DNA of 31,332 nt from CADCTM01 sp049671305 (lineage in GTDB: Bacteria > Cyanobacteriota > Cyanobacteriia > Cyanobacteriales > Coleofasciculaceae), in assembly GCA_049671305.1 (NCBI GenBank), contig JBATUR010000107.1, positions 1 to 31,332 of the forward strand. Reading direction: 5' to 3'. A program made the position numbers and the translations under genes. Positions 1 through 7,562 of this stretch are shown here, in pieces. The notes beneath the pieces were generated by a model. The model made no database searches, was not told the DNA's origin, and was given only the letters and a program-made list of their open reading frames with translations. The stretch's first letter is position 1; each line of letters opens with the position of its first letter.

Positions 1-126
1 TCATCTACAAAATTTCATAAATGTTTTAGAATTGCCATAGATAAACTCCATACCAAGTCAAAACCTGTCAGACATTGGGAGAAAAAAGTTGAACAACATT
101 GGATTAGTAGCTATTGGACGAAATGA
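1..126 (+). CDS. 3' end of an unidentified gene, cut by the window edge
   Basis: Frame 1 is open from the first base to a TGA at 124-126, giving 41 residues with no start inside the window. The other two forward frames hit stops within the first 40 bases. The peptide is basic and aromatic, with WEKKVEQHWISSYWTK at its end, and reads more like a real C-terminus than random AT-rich translation. It overlaps the next gene's TTG start by 38 bases, which fits translational coupling but could also mean it is spurious. No family recognised. Since the next gene is a glycosyltransferase, a sugar-related protein is possible, but that is only inference from position. Confidence 0.4.
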   Translation, partial: SSTKFHKCFRIAIDKLHTKSKPVRHWEKKVEQHWISSYWTK

Positions 127-1075
127 AGGTGAACGATTGCGTCAATGCTTACTTTCAGTAGTAGGAAAAGTGGCGCAAGTTGTCTATGTTGATTCGGGTT
201 CAACAGATGGCAGTGTTGAATTAGCAAAAGCGCTGGGTGTATCTGTTGTTGAACTTGACTTATCAATACCATTTACTGCGGCACGTGCTAGAAATGCTGG
301 ATTTACTCATTTATTGGAAGTTGAACCACAAATTCAATATGTTCAATTTGTTGATGGGGACTGTGAAGTTGTGGAAGGATGGCTCAATTTTGCCCAACAA
401 GAACTTAACGCTCAATCTAATGTAGCAGTTGTTTGCGGGCGTCGCCGCGAACGCAATCCAGAACAATCTATTTACAATCAATTGTGTGATTTGGAGTGGG
501 ATACACCCATTGGCGAGGCAGAAGCTTGTGGCGGAGATTCGATGATGCGAGTCGAGGCATTTCAGCAGGCAGGAGGCTTTAATGATGCATTAATTGCTGG
601 AGAGGAACCGGAGTTGTGTGTCAGATTGCGTCAGAAGCAATGGAAAGTTCTCCGACTTGATGCGGAAATGACCCTACATGACGCCCAGATGCTTCATTTT
701 AGCCAATGGTGGAAACGCGCCCTCCGTGCAGGTCATGCCTATGCAGAGGGTGCATCGCTACATGGAGGCACTGATGGACATTGGAAAAAGGAGAGCAAAA
801 GTATTTGGTTTTGGGGATTTTATTTACCTGTGCTGGCTTTAGGATTAGCCGTACCTAGTCATGGACTTTCTTTGTTGCTTTTGCTGGGATATCCAGCACT
901 TGCTAGTCGCATTTTTATCAAACAGCTTCGCCAAGGTATTTGCCGTCAACACGCTGCAATTTATGCAATTTCTTGTGTTTTAGGTAAGTTTGCCCAGGTG
1001 GGAGGAACACTAGGATTTTTACGCAATAAAATATTGGGTACTAAAAGTAAATTGATTGAATATAAAAACGTCTAA
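89..1075 (+). CDS. GT2-family glycosyltransferase with C-terminal membrane segment
   Basis: Family 2 (GT-A fold) glycosyltransferase of 328 residues. The N-terminus has the nucleotide-sugar core: GLVAIGRNEGERLRQCL at residues 5-21, DSGSTDG at 35-41, and a metal-binding DGD at 89-91. GGDSMMR near 148 and GEEPELC near 171 match the acceptor-side and catalytic-base region of the family. Residues of about 243-275 are hydrophobic and probably anchor the protein in the membrane. The start is TTG, preceded by GGGAGA seven bases upstream; the conserved family N-terminus begins right there, so this start is preferred. Sugar and acceptor cannot be told from sequence. With the membrane GT at 3893-5167 and the aminotransferase remnant between them, an exopolysaccharide or O-antigen role is a fair inference. 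Confidence 0.88.
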   Translation: MNNIGLVAIGRNEGERLRQCLLSVVGKVAQVVYVDSGSTDGSVELAKALGVSVVELDLSIPFTAARARNAGFTHLLEVEPQIQYVQFVDGDCEVVEGWLNFAQQELNAQSNVAVVCGRRRERNPEQSIYNQLCDLEWDTPIGEAEACGGDSMMRVEAFQQAGGFNDALIAGEEPELCVRLRQKQWKVLRLDAEMTLHDAQMLHFSQWWKRALRAGHAYAEGASLHGGTDGHWKKESKSIWFWGFYLPVLALGLAVPSHGLSLLLLLGYPALASRIFIKQLRQGICRQHAAIYAISCVLGKFAQVGGTLGFLRNKILGTKSKLIEYKNV

Positions 1076-1327
1076 ATTAATCGTAAATTTTCAATAGTGA
1101 AATAGACAAATTGCTTTGTTTTAAAATTGATTGTCGAGCAATCTTGAAATTAATAAAATAGACAAAACTGCTTCAATCTAAAATTGATCAACTGGCAATT
1201 TTAAAATTATTGAATTATCAGCATATTATAGATTTGGCTGCACAAGGGGGCAGTATTATGGTGTATATAGTTAAAACTTACAAGAATTATTATTGATGCA
1301 ATTTTATTGAGTTTAACATTAAATAAT

Positions 1328-1480
1328 TTTATCAGTTTTAGTTTAGTATTAAAGTTTCTATCAATTTTATTTGAATATTAATTTTTTATCGATTTTAGTC
1401 TAATATTAAAACCTTTTATTAATTTTAATTTAGTATTAAGTTTTTATCAATTTTAGTTTGGTACTAAATTTTTTATCAAT
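1328..1480. repeat. AT-rich tandem repeat, about 29-bp period
   Basis: About five and a half imperfect copies of a 28-30 bp unit of the form TTTTATCAATTTTAGTTTAG followed by TATTAAA. The ATCAATTTTA-like core starts at 1331, 1360, 1388, 1418 and 1446, with a partial copy at 1475. It fills most of the 566-bp gap between the glycosyltransferase and the converging rhodanese gene. Nothing coding was seen in the gap. Copies have drifted by several bases each, so the array is not recent. Confidence 0.8.
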
Positions 1481-1564
1481 AAAATCTTTATCAGTTGCAT
1501 TAGAATCATAATTTTTAGTTAAAAATTACATTAATTTTTACTCAAGTAATCTAGTTTAAGAAAA

Positions 1565-1611
1565 CCCCAGCTCAGTATTATTGAGAACAATCTTTAACAC
1601 TAAAGCTGGGC
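1565..1611 (-). terminator. Possible terminator of the rhodanese gene
   Basis: Read on the minus strand just past the stop at 1642, AGCCCAGCT (1604-1611 arm) pairs with AGCTGGGG (1565-1572 arm), followed by TTTTC. The loop is long, about 31 bases, so a simple intrinsic terminator is only moderately likely. Confidence 0.4.
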
Positions 1612-1641
1612 TTCAAATTAAACTTAAAAACTAGTTAATAC

Positions 1642-2673
1642 CTACCAACCATTGCGTGGTAAAGAAGGATCAATTTCTTTTGTCCATTCTTGAATGCCGC
1701 CGGAGTATTGAGTACCACGAACACCAGCATCTTGAAGTTTTACTAAGGCTACACCAGAACGATAACCATGTGTGCAGTAAGTAATCAAGCGACGACCTTG
1801 GAGTTGAGATTTAACTTTATCTATACCTCTTCCCTGTTCAATTTCTGTTAGTGGAACATTGACTGCACCTGGAATTTTAGAGAGCTTATATTCTTCAGGA
1901 GTCCGAACATCAAGCAACATATAATCTGTTTTTTTGCTATCAATTAATTGCTTGAGTTCTTGAGATGTAATTTGAGGTGTTTCTGCTCGTTTAACGGCAA
2001 ACTTTACAACATTTGAATACGGCGCTGCCCATTTTAAGGGTACACCAGCATTAATCACAGGAATGAGCAAATCAGGCTTATGAGCAACGGTAATAGCAGC
2101 AGCAACAGTTCCTACTGTAACCACTAAACCACCGCCTGCAAGCCATTTTTGTTTATTTGAGAAGGATTTAGATTTAGTTGAAATTGGTGGATGTGCAGAA
2201 ATATCTTTCATTGAGTACTGGGGAATAGATGGGTCGATTTCTTGACTCCAGGCGTCAATGCCACCTTTGACATTTGTACCTGTAATTCCTTGATCTTTAA
2301 GTAAGAAGAGAGTTTTTGCCGAACGTACACCCGCTTTACACATAACAATCAAATGCGGTTTGTTGTCAAGGCATTGATGCTTTTCTTTAAGTAGTTGTTT
2401 AATTTTAGCAATACCTTCTCCACTTTGTATTTCTGGATAAGGAATTAAAACCCATCCTGGCAGTTGAGCAATTTCATGCTCACTCTTATTACGAACATCA
2501 ATTAATAAAAGGTTATCTGCTTGAGTATCAAGCTGTTTCTTAAGTTCCTGTACACTCATTTGAGGAACTTGTGTTTGTGCGACACGATTTCCGACAATCG
2601 GTATTTCAGCTATTTTACCGACAGAACCTACCATTGGAATAGGTTTGAAAAAACTTGCCTTAGAGTCCATCAT
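1642..2673 (-). CDS. Double rhodanese-domain protein with a central membrane helix
   Basis: A 343-residue protein with two rhodanese (sulfurtransferase-fold) domains. Domain 1 (about 38-152) has LLLIDVRNKSEHEIAQLPG and an active-site loop CKAGVRS with Cys112. Domain 2 (about 234-340) has LLDVRTPEEY and CTHGYRS with Cys300. Both cysteines are present, so both domains could carry persulfide. Between them, residues 177-197 form one strong transmembrane helix, which would put the domains on opposite sides of a membrane unless a second weak segment near 200-215 crosses back. Both domains end in a related motif (SQEIDPSIPQY, TKEIDPSLPRNGW) that resembles the rhodanese tail of cyanobacterial MoeB proteins, suggesting internal duplication. 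Start: two adjacent ATGs; AAGGA lies 10 bases before the first. It stands alone; substrate unknown. Confidence 0.88.
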   Translation of the reverse strand: MMDSKASFFKPIPMVGSVGKIAEIPIVGNRVAQTQVPQMSVQELKKQLDTQADNLLLIDVRNKSEHEIAQLPGWVLIPYPEIQSGEGIAKIKQLLKEKHQCLDNKPHLIVMCKAGVRSAKTLFLLKDQGITGTNVKGGIDAWSQEIDPSIPQYSMKDISAHPPISTKSKSFSNKQKWLAGGGLVVTVGTVAAAITVAHKPDLLIPVINAGVPLKWAAPYSNVVKFAVKRAETPQITSQELKQLIDSKKTDYMLLDVRTPEEYKLSKIPGAVNVPLTEIEQGRGIDKVKSQLQGRRLITYCTHGYRSGVALVKLQDAGVRGTQYSGGIQEWTKEIDPSLPRNGW

Positions 2674-3189
2674 GAGCTGAAAGTCCTTGTTTCAATAACT
2701 ATAGTTGGATAGAAACTGATAAGCTGGTAAATATTTGGCTAAAAAATGAAGTTAATCATGTGTTGGATTAGTTTATCGAAGAAATATTTGACAACTTGAG
2801 ATTGGCTTTGTGAAAGATTTAATTTAGTTAAACTTAAACCTATTTGAGCTAAACTTTTTATTAAAAGTTTAAATAACTCGGATAAAGGTTTATTAATTAG
2901 ACCAAAACTTTATTTAGATAAATTGTGTTAGGAGACAACGTATCTGCCTTGGCATTTACATCATAGTATCTAGAAAACAAAAACTTAGATTCGAGAATAA
3001 GTCTTCTCTAATTTTTTAAAAATCACCTTTCCATTTAAAGCTTGCGTAAAGTTAATTTATAGGTAAGAGTTATTCAAAGCACTTTCCTCTAAACTAATAG
3101 TTGTTTTATGTTGAGTAGTAATTAGTTGTTGTTTATAAGTTAATAACAAGAAAATTTAAGTTAGCTGGAAAGTGGTATGATTATAATTA
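2674..3189. other. Non-coding AT-rich gap, nothing recognised
   Basis: I see no convincing coding frame or RNA gene in this stretch upstream of the rhodanese gene. It presumably contains that gene's promoter, but no clear -35/-10 pair could be assigned with confidence. Confidence 0.5.
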
Positions 3190-3366
3190 TCAAAAAAGTG
3201 AATAATAGAATAATGATAAATAGCTGAAAAACAAAATTATTGTAGTTTTCAAAAAAGTGAATAATAGAATAATGATAAATAGCTGAAAAGCAAGATTATT
3301 GTAATTTTCAAAAAAGTGAGTAATAGAATAACAATAACTGACTGAAAAGCAAGATTATTACAAATA
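3190..3366. repeat. Three tandem copies of a 59-bp unit
   Basis: Copies begin at 3190, 3249 and 3308, each starting TCAAAAAAGTGAATAATAGA and ending with AGCAAGATTATTG-like sequence. The first two copies are very similar; the third differs at several positions in the middle. The array lies in a non-coding gap and no frame stays open through it. Confidence 0.85.
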
Positions 3367-3375
3367 ATATAGTAT

Positions 3376-3410
3376 ATTTATTTTCTTAAATACTATTTAA
3401 GAAAATAAAT
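3376..3410. repeat. Perfect 15-bp AT-rich inverted repeat
   Basis: The arm at 3376-3390 (ATTTATTTTCTTAAA) is exactly complementary to the arm at 3396-3410, with a 5-base loop, TACTA. It follows directly after the 59-bp tandem array. It could be a weak bidirectional terminator or a palindromic element; no gene ends close by on the plus strand. Confidence 0.7.
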
Positions 3411-3618
3411 AGAAATTGGATTTAAATTGCCAAACCAGATGTAAGTAAGCTAGAATATTGAATTAACAGGTTGACAGAAAATAGCCAACCTGTTGTTAGC
3501 CAAAACCCAAAACTTCTGCAAAGAAGACCAATTAATCTCAAAAAAGCACTGAAAGCTACTCAATATTACTCATGAAAGTCGTGAATTGAGGCTACTACTC
3601 TAGCTTGGTATCCCAAAG

Positions 3619-3804
3619 TCAAAACATATAAAACGGCAAACTAAGTAAGCGATTGCTGATATCCTCAGTCATAGTACAATCACCTTCTTTACCTCCTAAC
3701 GTATGTCCCATATCCGACAAATCTAATGGCAGATAATGAAACAAATTAGAGATAATTTTGGCTTTTAAAAGAGCAACAAAAGCTTGATACTTTCCTAAGA
3801 AAGG
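3619..3804 (-). pseudogene. Remnant C-terminus of a DegT/DnrJ/EryC1 (WecE-type) sugar aminotransferase
   Basis: The minus strand encodes 61 residues with no start codon, running from after a TAG at 3805-3807 to a TGA at 3619-3621. The text contains LFHYLPLDLSDMGHTLGGKE, then GDCTMTEDISNRLLSLPFYM. This is the recognisable C-terminal signature of PLP-dependent 4-amino-4,6-dideoxysugar transaminases of the WecE kind (HY-PLH-S-G, GG-GD-PVTE-S-RL-RLPFY). The family is about 370-400 residues, so roughly five-sixths is missing. Just upstream a second frame gives IFYSLS, like the family's IFYILL, so a frameshift near 3795-3815 is likely. The rest of the upstream sequence is AT-rich and shows nothing of the family. 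The enzyme would make a dTDP-amino sugar for surface glycans, which fits the flanking glycosyltransferases. A dead gene is by far the best reading. Confidence 0.78.
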
Positions 3805-3892
3805 CTATAAAATATGCACTTATTCCAGCAAAACTATACCAATTTTTCCTCTAGAATAACCAGCCTATAACCATCAAGATTGAAAGAGTGAA

Positions 3893-5167
3893 TTAAGATT
3901 TTGTCGGATCAACAGCATCACGCTCTGTACGAACCCATTTAGTCTGTCGTCGCCAGAGAAAGGAAAAGTAAAGAGGAATTTTCCAAGCAATATAAAAAGG
4001 TACAGACAATAGCGTTAAAATTGGCAAATCTTCACGACCAAATTTAGCCCAAGCACCAACAATTGCAATTAAAATTAATACTCCTTCTAGAGATAAAATA
4101 ACAGCAGGAATCCCAGAAGTTCCTAACGTCGCCGCAAATATAGCAAGTCCTGTCACTGCTACCCAAATCATCACTAGTAGCGAAAGTGGTGGTACACACA
4201 TATCTAAAGCTAATGCCAATAAGTCAAAACGTCTTTGCTCAATAGACGCTTTAAACAACCTCGGCACTTGTGTAAGTAAAGTTTGTAAATGACCATGTTC
4301 CCAGCGAGTTCGTTGAGTTTTCGCCGCTGCTGTTTGAGCAGGCAAACGACCAATTACTCTGGCATTAGGGCAAAATTGAGGAGCAGAACCAGCGATCGCC
4401 AAATCCAAAGCCAACTGCATATCCTCAACAATATTACCGCTAGCCAAAGTCACAGTTTGAATAACCGACCAAGGAAAAGCCATACCCGTACCTGTCAACA
4501 AACAAGGTAAACCCAAACGTTCTAAACCACTAGGTCTGACCAAATTTTTAACCATAAACGCCAACGCCGAAACCGCATCTTTCGGTTTTGGGTTCGTCGG
4601 TTGTTCCATCAAATAAGTCGCTTGCACCGGTCGTGCTGACGCCGCAGCTTGACGCGCAATAGTGCTAATTGCGCCAGGAGCAACAATACAATCAGCATCA
4701 ACAAATACTACTACATCCGGTGGCTCGGCTTGAATAAATCGCAAGCCATAATCTAAAGCATATCCCTTGCCCAAAAGCTCCGTATTCTGCCGCTCAATGA
4801 CCGTCACACCCAAGTTACGAGCAATTGAGGCAGTTTCGTCATTACAGTTGTCAGCAATGACTACAAGGCGGTCTTGGTCAGTTAGCTGCGGCAATAAAGT
4901 CTCTAGCGTTGCGCCAATACCCAAAGCTTCATTGTGTGCTGGAATTAAAATAGCAATCTTCGGTGAAGATTCTTTAGCAACTGCCTCGCTTCGACTTGAC
5001 TCAGCGACCTCGCTTTTGCTTGACTCAGTGACCACACTTTTACTTGACTCAGTGACCACACTTTTACTTGGCAAAAGTGCCGCAAAGCACTCTACAAAAA
5101 GAACCGAGACAGGAACTAGAAGTCCCAAAGCCATCACCAATAAAACAATACCAACAAATAAAAACAC
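3893..5167 (-). CDS. Membrane-bound GT2 glycosyltransferase, probably processive or lipid-linked
   Basis: Family 2 glycosyltransferase of 424 residues. An N-terminal membrane helix (about 2-30) is followed by a low-complexity linker (about 35-68). The catalytic core has ILIPAHNEA near 73-81, IADNCNDET at 104-112, DAD at 157-159, VED at 247-249 and QRTRW at 285-289. D, DxD, ED and QxxRW are the full set of a membrane-integrated GT2 enzyme (NodC, cellulose or hyaluronan synthase class). Two or three hydrophobic segments lie at about 312-410. The start codon is GTG with no clear ribosome-binding site; an in-frame ATG at codon 12 is an alternative, but it would cut the first membrane helix. Product unknown; poly-GlcNAc-like or other exopolysaccharide synthesis is possible. 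The 8-residue repeats in the linker are strain-type low complexity, described separately. Confidence 0.86.
   Translation of the reverse strand: MFLFVGIVLLVMALGLLVPVSVLFVECFAALLPSKSVVTESSKSVVTESSKSEVAESSRSEAVAKESSPKIAILIPAHNEALGIGATLETLLPQLTDQDRLVVIADNCNDETASIARNLGVTVIERQNTELLGKGYALDYGLRFIQAEPPDVVVFVDADCIVAPGAISTIARQAAASARPVQATYLMEQPTNPKPKDAVSALAFMVKNLVRPSGLERLGLPCLLTGTGMAFPWSVIQTVTLASGNIVEDMQLALDLAIAGSAPQFCPNARVIGRLPAQTAAAKTQRTRWEHGHLQTLLTQVPRLFKASIEQRRFDLLALALDMCVPPLSLLVMIWVAVTGLAIFAATLGTSGIPAVILSLEGVLILIAIVGAWAKFGREDLPILTLLSVPFYIAWKIPLYFSFLWRRQTKWVRTERDAVDPTKS
4981..5068 (-). repeat. 24-bp in-frame tandem repeat inside the glycosyltransferase
   Basis: Two identical 24-bp units at 5021-5044 and 5045-5068, a diverged one at 4997-5020 and a partial one at 4981-4996. 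They encode an 8-residue unit (SKSVVTES, then SKSEVAES, then SRSEAVAKES) between the N-terminal helix and the catalytic domain. The period is a multiple of three, so copy number can change without breaking the frame. Confidence 0.85.
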
Positions 5168-5346
5168 GCTTTAACTCAATAAATAGTAAGGTGCAACAAC
5201 ACGTTAGCCAGCAGAATAGACTTTTGCCAAGTTACGCCTTTATTGTGGCAATCCCAACGACTAAAGAACAAGAGGCAGGAGTTAGGCAGTTAACTGACAA
5301 ATTAAGACTCAATCAATATTTACATAGCCCCTTAACAGGCTAATAC

Positions 5347-5457
5347 TCAACCAAGATTGGCACAACTTCAAAGCTAATCATGACTTCATGTTTCATTTTG
5401 AGCTTTCTGAGTGACATTTCAACCAAAGTTGGCACAACTTCAAAGCTAATCATGACT
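5347..5457. repeat. Pair of 39-bp direct repeats, 72 bp apart
   Basis: 5347-5385 and 5419-5457 match at 37 of 39 positions (each contains GGCACAACTTCAAAGCTAAT followed by CATGACT). They lie in the gap between two minus-strand genes, next to the 3' end of the pentapeptide gene. No inverted repeat or coding role was seen. Confidence 0.85.
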
Positions 5458-5477
5458 GCTTAACACCTCTTTACTCC

Positions 5478-6191
5478 CTAATATTGAGTTGTCCCATAAG
5501 GAGATGTGCCATCGGGCATAATTGCCAAATTCAAGTCAGCACCCTCCAAATTTGTCTGTTTTAGGGTAGCCTTAGACAAATTAGCGTAACGCATCAAAGC
5601 ATTGCTAAGATTAGTGTTTGTCAAATTAGCTTCACTCATTTGTGCTCCTACCAAACTGGCTTGAGTCATATTAGCGCCCGTGAGATTAGCCCCCATCAAA
5701 TTAGTATCTCGAAGTTCAGTCGATTTTAAAATTGCCATGCTCAAATTAGCCTTAGTCAAATCTGCATTAAGCATTTGAGCATTACTCAGGTCAGCACCTT
5801 TAAACTCAGCATTTTTAAAATCACCACCATCCAAATCGGCATACATCAATTTTGCCTGATTGAGGCGAACCCCGCTCATTTTGGCATCTTTTAGTTTAGT
5901 CTTGGTAAGATTGGCGCCCGATAAGTTAGCATTTCTAAAATCAGCCCCACTTAAATCCTTATCGCTCAAATCAATACCACTCAGGTCGCATCCGTTGCAT
6001 TTCTTAGTTTTCAGAATCTGTGCAACATCTACTTTTTTAGCTCTAAGTGGAGAAAATGCTGCTTTAATCCTTTCGTCAGGTTTAATATTTAGTGACTGAG
6101 CAATTTTATCAACAAAAGATAAACGAATTGCTATCGGTAGCGTGACAGCGGCGGATAGCATGGCGATAATTAAGAAGCCTTTAAAATTCAT
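5478..6191 (-). CDS. Membrane-anchored or secreted pentapeptide-repeat protein
   Basis: A 237-residue protein. Residues 5-28 are a hydrophobic helix (signal peptide or anchor). A short spacer follows, with a KCNGCDLSGIDLS junction near 64-76 where two cysteines precede the first repeats. From there to about residue 225 the sequence is pentapeptide repeat, A(N/D)Lxx-like, about 30 units, which folds as a right-handed quadrilateral beta-helix. It ends with AIMPDGT, a common terminal motif of cyanobacterial pentapeptide proteins and shared with the protein at 7563-9401. The start ATG at 6191 is the only one that keeps the membrane helix; GAAAGG is about 14 bases upstream. Export to periplasm or thylakoid lumen is inferred from the N-terminus. 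Biochemical role unknown, as for most of the family. Confidence 0.85.
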   Translation of the reverse strand: MNFKGFLIIAMLSAAVTLPIAIRLSFVDKIAQSLNIKPDERIKAAFSPLRAKKVDVAQILKTKKCNGCDLSGIDLSDKDLSGADFRNANLSGANLTKTKLKDAKMSGVRLNQAKLMYADLDGGDFKNAEFKGADLSNAQMLNADLTKANLSMAILKSTELRDTNLMGANLTGANMTQASLVGAQMSEANLTNTNLSNALMRYANLSKATLKQTNLEGADLNLAIMPDGTSPYGTTQY

Positions 6192-6564
6192 ACGCCATCA
6201 TCTTGCCTTTCTTTTTGTGGTGATTGTCCCTTTATCTACATTAATCTGACACCCTAGCAAAAGACAGGACTATAAGTTTAAAGTTTTGATAAAGTGGAAA
6301 GATCAATAGCAAATATTGGTTGAGTACTGCCAATGGCAAAAGTAAATCCTGGCAATTAACTAAGAAATTAGCAAAAAAGGCAATAGTCTAAAATTGTCCT
6401 CAAAAGAAGCCAATCAGCTATTTTACTGAGCCTTCAGACAAAATCATCCCGATTTATCTGGATTAGGACAGAATGTAGGCTATGAGTACAATAGTCTAAT
6501 CAGGAGTACACTACTCGTCTCAATTCACTTCTTTAGTTTCCAACATCAAGCATAGCGGTTGAAT
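6192..6564. promoter_or_regulatory. Divergent intergenic region between the pentapeptide gene and a membrane protein
   Basis: About 370 bp between genes that point away from each other, so promoters for both must lie here. TACAAT at 6487-6492 is a plausible -10 for the rightward gene. No strong operator palindrome or RNA gene was seen. Confidence 0.35.
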
Positions 6565-7440
6565 ATGACCACTTATTCCCTCAGCAGCATTTTATTACCC
6601 GCTGTATTTGTCTCTAGTGCTGTTTTTTCTTGTTTGACCATACCATTTGCCTTAATAAAAACAGAACCTGTAGCAGTTGAATTTCCACCTTTTTTTAGTG
6701 GTGAAATTCAACCGATTTTTAATGGTGAACATAAAGACGTAGCAATTCCTTATATCGGATTTGCTATTGTAAGTAGTGTCGGAGCAGGAATTGCCACTGT
6801 TGAAGTAAATCGTAGATGGCACGCTTATCGTGAATCTTTGCTAATTCAATCAGAACCTGAAGAATCGCAAAGCGTAGAAGTCCAAGAAGTTATTGAGTTG
6901 CCAGAATATAGACCAGAAATTTCAGAAATAGATCTTTCCGGCAAAGAAGATAACTTTTGGAGTCAAGAATTAAGTGTTCCGTCTTCTTTAACTGAACAAC
7001 TAATCTCGACAGAAGAAACTCAAGACAGTATTGATCTGACAAAACTGGTAACGTCTAGCCAAGACTCAATGGCTGCAAGCATTGCCGCAAATTTCAACCT
7101 ATCTTTGGAAGAGCCAAAAAACTCGGATGATTTACTAGCTAATGGTAGCAAGTCTACAACCGAGACTGTTCAAAATCTCAACTCGAATTTTACTAAAATT
7201 CTTGATTTATGTCAGGAATATCAAACTTGTCGAATTAAAGTTCCTCATTTAAAACAAAGCTTATTTGCAATTATAGTTAATGGTAAATATTATAGTTTTT
7301 TGAGAACGGAATCGAGCCAGGAAAGAACTCTAGAAATTATCAGCAAACTGAGCCATAAGTTAGAAAATATGGTAGTTACAAATACAGAAAAAGGTTATGC
7401 AATCTGGAATTTTGAACCAGAAATTTTGACAAGAATTTAA
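6565..7440 (+). CDS. Unrecognised membrane protein
   Basis: I do not recognise a family. The preferred start is the ATG at 6565; an in-frame TTG six bases earlier is possible, and neither has a good ribosome-binding site. The 291-residue protein has two hydrophobic segments, about residues 8-30 and 59-79. A long acidic, glutamate- and serine-rich region of about 90-200 follows, and then a compact C-terminal part (about 205-291) of mixed helices and strands with two cysteines in ILDLCQEYQTCRIKVP. The two helices with a short loop suggest an inner-membrane hairpin with a cytoplasmic C-terminal domain. It sits between two pentapeptide genes, divergent from the first and 122 bp before the second, but nothing ties it to them functionally. 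Confidence 0.7.
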   Translation: MTTYSLSSILLPAVFVSSAVFSCLTIPFALIKTEPVAVEFPPFFSGEIQPIFNGEHKDVAIPYIGFAIVSSVGAGIATVEVNRRWHAYRESLLIQSEPEESQSVEVQEVIELPEYRPEISEIDLSGKEDNFWSQELSVPSSLTEQLISTEETQDSIDLTKLVTSSQDSMAASIAANFNLSLEEPKNSDDLLANGSKSTTETVQNLNSNFTKILDLCQEYQTCRIKVPHLKQSLFAIIVNGKYYSFLRTESSQERTLEIISKLSHKLENMVVTNTEKGYAIWNFEPEILTRI

Positions 7441-7562
7441 GCTTGGATAAAAAAAGAGTATGACTATTAACTAGACTTACTCATAACCCTGCTGATAGCT
7501 TGGGTTTTCCCACTATAAAGTTATCCAGGTATAGCATAAGGCACGACCAAAGATTAAATAAT

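Noticed and set aside
5068..5343. 91-codon plus-strand frame as a complete gene
   Set aside because: The first third is antisense to the glycosyltransferase signal region; only the end looks protein-like, so it is listed as a weak finding rather than a gene.
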